DNA of 64,000 nt from Cercis canadensis (GCA_003255065.1 QAOA01002596.1:738786-802785); one strand, 5' to 3'; shown: positions 50,020-62,440, counted from the stretch's first letter. A program made the numbers and translations. Notes: generated by a model not told the origin, from the sequence alone.

Positions 50020-51710
50020 TTTGAGTTGTTACTTACTGCTTAAGTTTTTGGGTTGACGCTTTAAGCCCAAAGAAATATTTCGCATGCAGAAACGTGTTAA
50101 ATATGAAATTATTATTGAACATTCACTTAATAGATTAAGCCTTTAAATTGAATCAATTCTTTTGACAAAGATCTTACTTTTTTTTTTCTTCCTTTTAAAT
50201 TTTTCTGAATGATATCATGAGATCTCAAATTATCAGTTGATGTACCATATCAACAGCTACCACAAAAACTAATGAAATATAGCAAGTTTCTTGAATTACT
50301 TAATTGCATAATAATGCCACGGTCATTCTAATGCTAGGAATAAATAAACATCTCAAATCTCATGCCAAGATATATTCATCTTGGTAACTGAGATCATATG
50401 ATTTTTTAAAAATCTAATACTATTTGAGTTTTAGCATATAATTTGCTGAAAAAAAAAAACTTGTATCGGATAAGATCGATGTAAGAAAACGATACTTAAA
50501 ACATCTAAAGATGATTAAGTTGCTTGTTATGTTACTTACAGACATGATTAAACCAATATAGCCAATAGGTCAATTTTATAATTGTTTGGCTGACCCAGCT
50601 ACAATTAATGCAAACATTTTTTTAAAACACAAAGTGCAAAGAGGTGGACTCAAGTTTTTTTTTTTTTTTTNAATATATGATTTAATGGTTTTATTTTGGA
50701 TTAGTTTAATCTAAAACAACTTGGAACTTCAAAACCAAATATTCCCAAGTTGATTTAGATTCATATAAACTTTGTGACTTTGAAGATGATCATGAGCTTC
50801 GATTATTGGGTTCTTTCCAGGAAGCAGCTATAAAAGGGTTTAACGATTTGAAGTTTTGAAAATTGGAAAACCAATAGACATGCAGTGTGATAAAGAAAGT
50901 ATAAGTGTAAAAGAAGAAAATCCAAAGCTTAATAGTGAATCAGTGATTAAGATTTGGTTCAAATTGAAATTAATTATTTAGGACCCATTTGACTTCCAAT
51001 TTGACATTTTCTTGCATTAGAAATAATGAGTCGTTACTTAACTGCTTAAGTTTTAGGTTCATTCATGAGTCGTTACTTAACTGCTTAAGTTTTGGGTTGA
51101 CGCTTTAAGCCCAAAGAAATATTTTGCATTTGGAGATGTGTTAGATATGAAATCATTATTGAACATTCACTTAATAGATTAAGCCTTTAAATTGAATCAA
51201 TTCTTTTGACAAAGATCTTACTTTTTTTTTTCTTCCTTTTAAATTTTTCTGAATGATATCATGAGATCTCAAATTATCAGTTGATGTACCATATCAACAG
51301 CTACCACAAAAACTAATGACATATAGCAAGTTTCTTGAATTACTTAATTGCATAATAGTGCCACGCTCATTCTAATGCTAGGAATAAATAAACATCTCAA
51401 ATCTCATGCCAAGATATATTCATCTTGGTAACTGAGATTATATGATTTTTTAAAAATCTAATACTATTTGAGTTTTAGCATATAATTTGCTGAAAAAAAA
51501 AAAAAACTTGTATCGGATAAGATCGATGTAAGAAAACAATACTTAAACATCTAAAGATGATTAAGTTGCTTGTTATGTTACTTACAGACATGATTAAACC
51601 AATATAGGCTACAGGTCAATTTTATAATTGTTTGGCTGACCCAGCTACAATTAATGCAAACATTTTTTTAAAACACAAAGTGCAAAGAGGTGGATTCAAG
51701 TTTTTTTTTT
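50020..51710. repeat. Long direct repeat pair with spacer and N (50671)
   Basis: About 50020-50670 and 51045-51710 are about 97% alike and in direct orientation, both ending in aaagtgcaaagaggtgga and a poly-T. They are separated by an N and a 370-base unique spacer. In front of the second copy, a 26-base word beginning gagtcgttacttaactgc is itself repeated at about 51028 and 51068. It could be an LTR-like pair or an unmerged haplotype with a length difference. Confidence 0.8.
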
Positions 51711-51984
51711 CTTTTTGGTATAAAAAAGTTTAGGATGAGGATAAATTATCTCATTCCAAGGCTAGAACATATCACAAACTTCAATGAAGACTTACAATGA
51801 TACTTACAAATTACTTGCTAAAAGAGAACTACTCATAGTGAGATTCGAACCTAATTAAGTCTTACAAGTAAAGTAATTCAAATAATTATCAGCTGAATAA
51901 CTTTGTTGGCTAGATTCAAGTTATTTGTATAATAAGAGACTTATTCACCGATTAATATACATCTTGCCTAATTAATTGATTCAG

Positions 51985-53530
51985 GCTACAAGTGGGATAG
52001 TTCAGGCACCATTGGGACCTGATATCTCTGATCCTGAGCTTGTTGCTGCAGTTGCCAATTCTGGTGCTCTAGGACTACTCAGATCCTTGTTTCCTTTAAA
52101 GTTGGTTTCTTTTTCCCTTGCATTCCCTCTATGCTTCTTCATTTTTGTTTGAAATCAGCTGGGGTCTCTGAATTTGATCATTTCTTTGTGCTTTCAAGTT
52201 TCAACCCCAATTTCAACTCTTAATCTGCAACTATAGTTTTCATGATATGCGTTATGTTAGTGATCTTCTGTAATAGGATTTCTGTGGTTCCTGCCTGGGA
52301 CAATCATATTGGAGAATTCAGAAAAAGGAGAATAAAGAAACAGAAAAAGTTCTGATTGTTACTTTCTTTAGCATAATTAATTGATTTTTTGGAAATTTCT
52401 TCGATCAGGAATGCCCAGATTACTTGGGGAGCTCATATGGAAGACTAGGACCTTAACTGACAAACCCTTTGGGGTTGGTGTTGTTCTAGCATATTTCCTT
52501 ATGAGGAGAATTTGAAGGCTATTCTGGATGAGAAAGTAGCAGTTTTGCAAACTTACTGGGGTGATTGTTCAAGGGAATTGGTAACCAAGGTTCATTCTGC
52601 TGGGATCAAGGTCATTGACCAAGTGAGTGTTCACTGTTTATTGCTCGTCTTTGCTAATAATACCAATAGTATGATATGCAAATCTTGGTACTACTGTTTG
52701 TTCCTGTGCATATTTAAGATGCATTGCTCCATATGATAGTCTGATAATTGGTTAAATTACACCGATTGAGTCCATATTAATTTAAATCCAAGGAGTTAAA
52801 CAAGGAACTTGGTTTCTTTGTTGAAGCAACTGAACCTTTGAGCTGTTGTCATCACCCATCGCTATCATTTTCTATATAAGATAAGAGATATACTCTATGC
52901 CGCATTCTGTTGGCATAGCAAGTTTTGAAATTGGATGTCAATGACCTTTAAAAGCAGCTGAAAAATGTTTAGGGATTCATTAGTTCTATACCTAGCAATG
53001 TGTGACTTTCAATTTGAAGTGATTAATTTCCTTTTAACTGAGGCATGGTTGTGGCTAATTGTAGAGTTTATATCGCATGCTAAGTGGCTGTACATCTTTT
53101 ACTTAGTTTCTGATTCATTGCTTGTAATCTTATTGGAGGTTGGGACTGTACAAGATGCAAAAAAGGCAATTGATGCAGGTGTTTGATGGAATAATTGGTC
53201 AGGTGTGCATGCTTTTCATTTTCTGAAGTACAGTATATATTCATGAATTACATATATAATAAAAATTTCTTTCTTTATAATCACTGTTGAAATGAAGTCT
53301 GAATTTATATTACATATATATGCAATATTTTTACTTTGAAGGAAATGATTCTATTATGCATTTTTGGTCTTTGGTGACATGTGAAGTTGCTACAAATCTC
53401 TTCAATTGTGTAATACTTTTCAATTTTAGCTGCTCAGGGATCTTTTTGATCTCATCATCTGCATGCCACGGGTGGTCGATCTTGTTGGTGATCGAGAGAT
53501 ACCTGTTATTGCAGCCGGAGGCATTTCATT
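51985..53530 (+). pseudogene. Nitronate monooxygenase-like (2-nitropropane dioxygenase) pseudogene
   Basis: Four exon-like pieces of the TIM-barrel family that includes Arabidopsis At5g64250. Piece 51985-52088 reads SGIVQAPLGPDIS and LGLLRS. Piece 52410-52622 carries KAILDEKVAVLQTYWGDC and ends in a good donor. Piece 53139-53202 has VGTVQDAKKAIDAGV. Piece 53436-53530 has RVVDLVGDREIPVIAAGGIS. Faults: the WEAP segment in the second piece is deleted with a frame shift, giving a tag stop; an extra T after DAGV gives tga; a further shift lies at the start of the fourth piece. The start and the whole C-terminal half are absent. The intact enzyme would oxidise nitronates with FMN. Confidence 0.85.
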
Positions 53531-55052
53531 ATGTATTTCATTCTTCAGCAAATTCATTCCTTTTCAATCAGCAATTCAACCCGCAAAAGCTCAGCAAAAG
53601 CATTCACTCCCAAACATCTCATTATGTATTTCATTCTTGACCAAACCACCAATTCAGACATTTCATAGTAGATGAGACCGGATAGAATACCATCAGTGAC
53701 AACTTATGAATTTCACTAAATTATAGGGGTCGATTTACAATTTATTCAAATAATTGGGCACAAACCAAATTATTTCAATAACCACTTGAACCCTTCCATT
53801 TTTCATTGAATGTGTATTGTTTATCAGGTGGGGTATTTGTGCCACTTGTGGCAAGAAAGTCCCGGTACCAAGTTAGAGTAATCAATATGAACCCGTCCAA
53901 TACTTATTCTTTTTCTTATAATTTAATGAGATTATTTGGTATACTAACAGTGAAAAATCATTTATACTTAAAAAGTAATTGCTATATGCTTCTTATAATA
54001 GCTAGGATTTAGGGAACCGACACTGAATTAGAGTAATCAATAGGCACTGTCCAATGCTCATTCTTTTTCTTATAAAAAGAAATGTGTATATTGTATGAAA
54101 ATATAGAAGAAACTCCGATATTAGATAACACCTAAGAATATACCACCCACCTATACACATGGGTCATATATCCTTCTCCATTCACCTTTAAGATGAGGGT
54201 TTATTGAGTTCACTTCAGCTAGTTGCTTTTGGTATTGTTTCTTTCATCAGTAAATCACTTCTCATAATGTAAAAACTTTAAAGCTTCCCCACCTATACAT
54301 TCATAACTTTAAATTTCATTTCCTTTTCATGAAACGTCAACCTAGTCAATGAATAAGTGATTAACCCGCTTTTCAAAATCTAAATGCTTAAAAGACACAT
54401 TAGGGGTTAGTAGGCATAATAAAACAAGATTGGAGTAGATGTATGTGCACCTTTGGCCTTGCCATTCATGAAGTAAAACAACGAAAGCCAAGGTGGAATG
54501 GTACATGGCCAAAACCAAGAAGAAAACAAAACATACCACTTTTGCATTAATGTTAGGCAAATGGACTCCTTTTCTATCTTGGAGGCTTATAGGCTTTAGT
54601 GTCCTCTTCATGTTCAAAAAGTCACATCCTTCCTTACCAACGGAAAGGTCAAGAAAGCTAACATCATCTGCAGTGTCCTGCATGTTTTATTAGCCACTAA
54701 TCTTCATGCATGAAAAAGGTTTAGCCAAAAACACACTTCAGATAATCACAATCTAAGGTGAAGTCCTGTAAAATGTTTAATTTGGAAGGAGACAATGAGA
54801 GCTTCACAAGCATTGATTTCCTAACAGATTACGTATTGTATATATTGTAGCACAAGGACAAGTTGACATAATCACAGTATTAACTTAAGAAAGGTCCTAG
54901 CAGGGAAAATAGGGGAACAAAAACAGAAGACTTATAAGTAGCTATAAGCTACAACTAGGTACCACTTCCACCATCAACAAGGTTTGGAAGCAAGGCTAAC
55001 ATTACAGAAAGGGACAACAAATGCAGAATCTAAGTTGTCCTATCTTTCACCT
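53531..55052. other. Intergenic
   Basis: A 28-base word, ca(t/c)tcattatgtatttcatt, occurs at about 53523 and 53614. On the minus strand, 54537-54683 stays open and reads DVSFLDLSVGKEGCDF with a splice-like acceptor (atgcag) before it and a gtatgt donor after it. It may be an orphan exon, family not recognised. The rest shows nothing. Confidence 0.4.
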
Positions 55053-58000
55053 TCAGTAGTCTAGAGACCCCACAGTTGTTATCCCACAGCTTAAGTTTCT
55101 AGGATCCTGACAGCTCACGTAGTCATCACAGATGCCATTAGAGATCCTCTGAATTGGAACTGAGTTCAGAAGCTCAAGGCCATTGTTGCCCATTTGCTGC
55201 AGTTCTTGAGGGGAAAGTATCTTGATACACCAAACACTATTTAGGAATTCCCTGTTCATAAGAAAGATCAAGTAGTTAGAAGCTTGATCATTTCTTCCAT
55301 TAAAAAAATGGTCCTTATAACCAAAACACAAATCACAACCACCATACGGCACACTAATAATAATGAAGCTCCATTAATTCTAAAGGAGACTAGGATTTTA
55401 GATGCAAAAAAAAATACCATATATTTCAAAAACATATTTCTCAGTTAACTCTTGTTTTCATTTGAAAGAAAAGGGAAAAATGATAAAAAAAACAAGGCAA
55501 GGGCAGTAGGATACTCATGGCCAAGGGCCATCACCGAGTAGAACATCATGCTCTCAGTGGGTCCTCCAACTCGCCTTCAAGGCCAAACATACGAGCAAGC
55601 TCACTGCACGGCTCGGGGTAGCTGCTGAGTTTAGTGATATCCAATGATCATCCAAAGGACCCTGACCTGTAAACCTGTCAAAATAGTATATCAAATAAAT
55701 ATGCAATACTTGCATAAACTAAGAGCACTATGTAAAAGAAGAGAATGTAAATGAGTAGAAGATAAAATATAGATTTCATTGGAAAACTCAGCTTCACAAA
55801 GGTTTTGGATGATGGGTTTCCCATTTTCTGGAGTCTAAAGGAAGCCCGATTCACCAATGCTGTGCGTCATTCCAGGATTCAATGAGAATCAGTGCCTGTA
55901 GTATTCAGGTAATTAGAAGATTGGAAAGGTATGGCGGTGGAGTCACTGTTGCTGCTAACTGCCTTAAGGGTTGACATCCCATTCGGCACTAGAAGAGATG
56001 ACGGCTCTATATTGACGCCAAATAAAAGATCGTTTTGTGGATCAGTGCTCCCTTCTTGGTCTATTGGGCACTCCCTGCCAGGAAAGGGTGGCAATGAAAT
56101 AGCATTTTGTGACAGAGTGCTTTGTGACTGCCCCAAGTGCTCCACCTGAGGCAGAACACCTTGAGAAGCTCCACAAGAAAGGACAGGATCCACTGCAACA
56201 CGCTTGGAGGGCCAGGTAGTATAAGTCTGAACAGGTATCCAAGAGCTAGTTCTAGAAAGGTTGAGATGTTGGGAAGTTTCATCTTGGGGAAATGAACCCA
56301 AGATACCGTGCAGGGGAAAGACAATGGCAGTAGTGATGGGGTTCCCATTTGACTCGGAAAAACTTTGCTGGTGACACAGCGAAGAGATAGCTTGCACAGG
56401 TGTGGTTGCTGAAATTGAAGAAGGGCTGCAGGATGCTGTTTGGAAGGATGTAGAGTCCTCATATCCTGAAGTGCAGCAGCTGCCATAGCTTGGTACATGT
56501 CAGTTTGCAAATTCAGCATGGAGGGTTCAAGCCTTGGCTGCATCCAAGGACTAACCCCAATTCCCTGGAAATTAAGAGACTTAAGTCCTCTATCCGTGGT
56601 GTCTCGAAGCCACAATAGTGGAGAATTCATGCCCAAATCTTCATCCTTCATGCCTGTTAGAATTTCATACATGGAAAATTTAGAGAGGCGCAATGAGAAT
56701 TCAAGTTTCAATTGATGCACAAATGACAAAGTGACTTGGATATGTATTTATCATTTAGAGTTGAAACTAAATTAGAATGACAGAAATATCTGTGAATATT
56801 CTCAACCCTGTAAGTGGCAAGAAGCATACCATGGAAAGAAGGCAGTCCTGGAGGCCATGGTCGTTTAAGCCTAAGTGGGAATGGAGATGGATACATAGGA
56901 AATGTTGTTAATGGCTCAATCTCCCAAAGGGCCACTCTAGGTTGCCTCTCTCCTGCAGTGGATTCATCCCACCCAACCTGCAATTCAATTCAAAGCCATG
57001 AGGTTTAAGATATTTCATAATAAGATGGAAACTAAATTATAACAAGCAACATATTAGGAGAAATTTAATATCTGGATATGTATGTGCAGCATTAAATTTG
57101 ATTATATATCTACACTAAGATATCATGAGCGCTTCCTCATATACCTTGACTGAGCACCAATGTGAATTTGGCCACCGAACTGGATCCACAAGTCACTAAT
57201 GCCAGTTATTGTGCCCATGTATCTGCACAAGAAAGAAAGAATATATGTGGCAATTATAAACATAAAATATATTACAAATTTTATGAAGTCATTACAATGA
57301 TATTTTTCCTGTCAATAAGAAAATATATCAAACCAACTATATAGATGAGATGACCCCCACTAGAGAATTATTGAGGAGCAGAATCAGAACTATAAATTTG
57401 AATTCCTGTCTATTTTATCTCATTGCACACTTGTAGACCATAAAGAAAAAGCCAAACTAGTGCATGTGCAATTGATTTCTGGAAACTAAAAATGAACAGA
57501 CAAAGAAGCCCTCATACCTTAGCTGTATTTCATATGATATGAGTAGGTGGATAGCAACCACTTCAAGTCCATTACATATGCTTTGATCACATTCTAGATG
57601 CATATATGCACAAGTGAAACTAGCCTCTCTCATGTTTTTTATTTCAAGTTCATACGGATCAGATTAATGTTCTTTATAGTAAATTTGGGTCCCTAACTCC
57701 ATCTTGCCTAACTGATTTATAGCATTTTACTGGAGAAAATTAAAGTAACCTATCCACACATGCCAAAAACTTATCTACAAATTTAGGCTAAGGCTTATGC
57801 CAGTTCGAAAGGAAAACCATGCGCAACTTTTAAAGACAGATTTCTTTATTAACCTTAACTTTTTAATATGTCAAAGAAGTGCACATGCATGAAGAAAGCA
57901 TTTAGCTACTATCATTTTCAACAACAGAAGTTTTGAAAACCTACCGCTTCACACTTGATTCCTCTGTTTCAAACAGCATCCTGAAGTGCATGCCAACTGA

Positions 58001-58244
58001 AACTCGTGTATGATACATGCTTTAACATACTTTGCTCAGGGTATGACAAATTCTGACAGGCTAGCACTGAATTTAAGAAGAAAATTTATAAATTGAAGGT
58101 ATTAAATATTCAATACTTTTGAAGTTTCACAAATCAGTGCAACAGTACTGTGGGTTGTAGAAAATGGTGAAATGACTATTTGTCGCAGCAGCATGAGCTG
58201 CAGCAGCAAGAAGCCCCAAATGCATGCTATCACTTGATAACACT

Positions 58245-58889
58245 GATGAAGGCATCAGTGTTTGTGGTCGATTAGCATGTCGGATACCAAGCAGCAATTG
58301 ATTCCTTTCATTCCTGTTGAAGAAAATAGACAAGAGTTACATCATCATTTATACGATATCATTATTGTTAGTGAAATATGTTTAACACTACATCTGAAGC
58401 CCAGATACAAAAGCAAGTACAAATAAGAGAAAGAAGAAGCAACTTTAGTCTTCAAGCGCAAAACTTGTGCATAGGACATAAACAGGAAGACCATCTTACC
58501 GTTACTAATCCCATCAAGAGTTCTTTACTCAAAATTAACCTAATAGGAATAATAAATGATACAGCTNGATGAAGGCATCAGTGTTAGTGGTCGATTAGCA
58601 TGTCGGATACCAAGCAGCAATTGATTCCTTTCATTCCTGTTGAAGAAAATAGACAAGAGTTACATCATCATTTATAAGATATATTTATTGTTGGTGAAAT
58701 ATGTTTAACACTACATCTGAAGCCCAGATACAAAAGCAAGTACAAATAAGAGAAAGAAGAAGCAACTTTAGTCTTCAAGCGCAAAACTTGTGCATAGGAC
58801 ATAAACAGGAAGACCATCTTACCGTTACTAATCCCATCAAGAGTTCTTTACTCAAAATTAACCTAATAGGAATAATAAATGATACAGCT
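58245..58889. repeat. Direct copy either side of N (58567)
   Basis: 58245-58566 and 58568-58889 are 322-base copies. The overlap includes part of the ARF-like exon 58318-58150, so a stray exon fragment sits at 58568-58638. Confidence 0.9.
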
Positions 58890-59552
58890 AAAACATGTCA
58901 ACAAAAATGGCGCCCTATATTCTTCTAGGTGGCAAGATGTCATACAAGTCATGCAGCTTCGTTCAAAGAGAGAAGTTATTAGTGCCAAAGGCCAAATACC
59001 AAATCAGACATGCCAAGAAAATCGGAATGGGAGGAATAGAAAACTATTAATGCTGTCCTGACATTAGCAGTGAGCCATTTTGATACAACAAGGACTATAA
59101 CCAGAAGAATAGAAAATTACCAACCAGATAAACAGCACTGAATCACCAGCAACAAGTCTTTTAGCACTCACAAAGACACTCATCCTGTTGTAAGTAGATG
59201 CCTTTTGGGCTGGCCTGGAGGGAAAGAAGCCAAAGTTAAACATTATTAACAGAATCTATAATTCAAATTTGAAGGTACACTTATTTCAAGCCACAGCAAC
59301 TCCAAAAGCCTCTAACTGACAAGAAATTTCCCACAATTTTGCAATAAAAAGTTAAAATTGGGGAGGGTGGGCAAGGAAATGATCCCAGCTTTAGAACTCA
59401 CCTCGGAAGATATGTCTGAATTTCCATTCATTACCGTGCAAATACCTTGCGATTAATTCTTGGGCAGGAGGTTGTAGGGAGAAGTCCTGTGGGTCAATAT
59501 TACAACGTTAAGAAATTCACAGATTTGATGAATAACTTTGTTTTATGGTATG

Positions 59553-59648
59553 ACTATAGATAAAGGTCTACCAATGGAGGAAACACTTTTTCAGCTGCCC
59601 AGCGGGGAACAGAGAATCCCCCATGACTATAGATAAAGGTCTACCAAG
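59553..59648. repeat. 23-base direct repeat within the ARF pseudogene
   Basis: tgactatagataaaggtcta followed by cca occurs at about 59553 and again at about 59626, flanking the HGGFSVPR piece. It sits exactly where the KTLTASDTST segment of the B3 domain is missing, so it probably marks the rearrangement. Confidence 0.75.
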
Positions 59649-59717
59649 TAGTTTGTTGGCTGTTTACTTGGAGTACCCAACTCTGCCGGAAGATATGCCT
59701 CCTTTTGCTCTTCCTGC

Positions 59718-61212
59718 AAAATAGTCAAAAAAATTGTAAGCCTGAGAATAAGGGGGGAAATTAAAATGAAGTTCTTATTTAGTCAAAAAAATTATAAATT
59801 GAAAATTTTTCATTTGAAAAAAAGCTTCATCTAAAACAGTTTATTTATATATTTGGCCAGTAAAACAATTATTAATTCAACATTGGTGCTTCCTGGAGAA
59901 AATTCAAACTTGAAATTATTATGAATAAAAATAAATGCAATAAAGAATACATAATTACGAGATTACTTACAGTTCAATGAAGAACAAAAACTAGCTGATT
60001 GTAAAGGGATGTAGATAGCTATAAATATAAAATATAGATACGAAATCAAAGCCACTAAACATCTCATTACAGCAGTACCTAACTTTTGAACTCTGCCTAT
60101 GAAATTTTTTGATTGAACATGAGTTCATCTTCATGGAAATTCTTACTAAATTATTTTTTTAAAACGAAATAACCAATAATTTAAAATGAAACAAAAGAAA
60201 TTTTGGGGCGACAGCTATGACATTAGACTATAAAATTTCTCTTTTCCTTTGTTTCCATTTTGTGGGGATATGGTGGTATGTGAAAATGCCTCCCTCAAAC
60301 ACCCTAACTCTGCCTTAACCACCAACACAAACAACCACAATAAAGCAACCTGATAAAGTTCTAATTAGGAAAATAATTCAGTGTGTTAAAGTCGATGAAA
60401 ACAAGAGAGAAATTTCAAGTAGTTGTTTAAAATTAAGAAATAGAATGAAAAAGAATACCTGATACAATTTTTTGAAGAGCAGCAGGCTTCAAAATGCAAC
60501 CCAACTTCATAAATTTCATTTTCCCTGAAATGAAACCAAATATAATCACAGAAAAACTGTCAAACCAAACAACTGCCACAGGTTCCTTCGAATAGGAGAA
60601 TGATTCTTGCTGTAAAGTGTAAACCTCCTACTAAATCACTGAACAGAGACTAGACAATGTAATGGCAGAGAAGGGTTGGGCAAATTCAGTGGTTCCTCTT
60701 ATAATTTCATAGACAAAAAGACATATGATGCTCAAAATCATCTACATGGCCTCCCTCTTGCAGTGGCACGCCCTCAAACTTTACTGAAGAGTTCCAACTT
60801 GATACGCCCCAATATAATTCTCAATTTATAGATTATCTTCACTCTTTGAGTTTCAAGGTCATCTAATCTGTCCTCTACAGCAAGAGCACCCCAAAATTTT
60901 CAGAAATGGTGTCAGATGCTTTAGGCCTCCTGTTATGGGGATCCTTGATAGATCTACTTAAGCCTCCTGCACAAATACATTTGAAAAAGATATATATAAA
61001 ACATAAAATAAAGCTTAAGATGGTTGATACAGAATAAACACTGACCTATTTTGCTCAGCCACCTGTTTTTTGCTCAGGGCTGAAATGTAGTGCAATCTAA
61101 ATAAAAAGTGAGGCCAACATCTCTCCAGCATTTTTTCACGATTTGCATGATTTGTCAAGTACTTACTCGGCAAGCAAAGAGCATGAATCAGAAATATAAT
61201 CCTCCTAATAAG
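59718..61212. other. Intergenic upstream of the ARF pseudogene
   Basis: AT-rich. The minus strand at about 60970-60800 has short stretches of coding appearance (SIKDPHNRRPKASD, then in another frame VEDRLDDLETQRVK) interrupted by stops, family not recognised. The missing ARF first exons were looked for here and not found. Confidence 0.4.
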
Positions 61213-62419
61213 TCATTTTTTATAAAAGCAGTAGCAAAAATGCCAAAATTCCAAAGCTGCCAAGCAACCTCTAAATTTCTGATGATTTGGCAAAGTTCGA
61301 GTCACTTTTTTATTGGCATGATAGAATAAATTCCTACAGAACTTTGTAAAAGAAGAAGACTGTGAGTCGTAAACAGTTTCATAATCAAGAACTTCAAGAA
61401 GGTATTCACTTTGCGTTTCACGTACTTTTCTTGTCCACCCCTCTCTAAATGCTGTCCTCCACGGAGTGTTATCAATTTTATCCTCATAACCTTCCTTTTG
61501 GACTAAGTGTTGAGGATGATATTGGTCCTTCTTTCCTATGCCCAAGTCATGTGTCCGTTCTTTGGTCCAACGCTTATCAACTTCTCGCTTAAAATTAATA
61601 TCCTCTTTTATTTCTTTGTCCATTCTCCTTCTATATAATAGTCTTTCAAGAGAGTCCAGAAAGAAAGAATGGTGTTCGATATAATTGATTTTGATTTCAG
61701 GTACAATTTTTCGATTACTGAGAAAATTCAAAAACATGGTTAGTTCTGTAAAAACTTCAGTAAAAAGACTAGAAATGGAAAATTTAAAATCATCAAAGTC
61801 CTTCTGAAGACGTTCAAGTGTAGTCTCACTCTTATCATACTTATGTTTGTCACTAATCCCTGCCCATTAAGATGATACAAAGAGTCTTGCTTCAAATTTC
61901 CATAACAAAATCCTTGGTCGTGCAAACATTGTATACCACGGAGATGGTCACTCACTATGATTTTTAAAGGAGCAGTGCTAACTTCTGCCACTACCAAAAG
62001 CACTTGATGACAGAGAAAAGACGCACATAATAGGAATGTTTTGTACATTTATAGAAAAAAAAAAAAAAANGGTACAATTTTTCGATTACTGAGAAAATTC
62101 AAAAACATGGTTAATTCTGTAAAAACTTCAGTAAAAAGACTAGAAATGGAAAATTTAAAATTATCAAAGTCCTTCTGAAGACAGTCAAGTGTAGTCTCAC
62201 TCTTATAATACTTATGTTTGTCACTAATCCCCGCCCATTAAGATGATACAAAGAGTCTTGCTTCAAATTTCCATAACAAAATCCTTGGTCGTGCAAACAT
62301 TGTATACCACGGAAATGATCACTCACTATGATTTTTAAAGGAGCAGTGCTAACTTCTGCCACTACCAAAAGCACTTGATGAGAGAGAAAAGACGCACATA
62401 ATAGGAATGTTTTGTACAT
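61213..62419 (-). pseudogene. Decayed kinase plus KEN-domain-like gene (IRE1/RNase L type)
   Basis: The first part (62419-62111, repeated at 62048-61740) starts with a hydrophobic MYKTFLLCASFL and contains IQCLHDQGFCYGNLKQDSLYHL. This resembles the catalytic loop of a protein kinase (HxxGxxHxxLKPxN), with Tyr in place of the catalytic His. The second frame gives SDKHKYDKSETTLERLQKDF and continues into 61737-61213. There, SSFTKFCRNLFYHANKK resembles the KEN ribonuclease domain (LxxxIRNxxxHxxxK) found after the kinase in IRE1 and RNase L. At least one frame shift lies between the parts, and the kinase activation segment is missing. The assignment rests on short motifs. Confidence 0.45.
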
Positions 62420-62440
62420 TTATAGAAAAAAAAAAAAAAA
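61700..62440. repeat. Direct copy either side of N (62070)
   Basis: 61700-62069 and 62071-62440 are 370-base copies with about ten differences, each ending in a poly-A tract. The kinase-like piece is therefore present twice in the assembly. A further N at 62448 lies in the following poly-A. Confidence 0.9.

Larger units (their letters stand above)
46999..51984. other. Intergenic repeats and RZ-1 3' region
   Basis: 46999-47150 continues the RZ-1 3' UTR. 47843-48610 is repeated at 63235-64000. 50020-50670 is repeated at 51045-51710. The remainder is AT-rich. No frame here shows coding character. Confidence 0.6.
55053..59717 (-). pseudogene. ARF8: Auxin response factor ARF8-like pseudogene
   Basis: Exon-like pieces in gene order on the minus strand: 59717-59645 (B3 domain, GTPSKQPTNYL); 59626-59574 (HGGFSVPRWAAEKVFPPL); 59487-59403 ([25 protein letters not shown]); 59215-59130 (GQPKRHLLTTG); 58318-58150 ([21 protein letters not shown]); 58015-57947 (VSVGMHFRMLFETEESS); 57220-57146 (YMGTITGISDL); 56980-56830 ([20 protein letters not shown]); 56650-55879 (Gln-poor middle region, with SLPPFPGREC); 55675-55500 (PB1); 55252-55053 (VWCIKILSPQE to the stop). 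Faults: the KTLTASDTST segment of B3 is lost, a base is missing after TTG, there is a frame shift in GISDL, another near 56385, an in-frame tga in the PB1 piece, and a PB1 deletion. No first exon is found. It cannot make a working auxin-response regulator. It resembles ARF8 more than ARF6. Confidence 0.9.
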
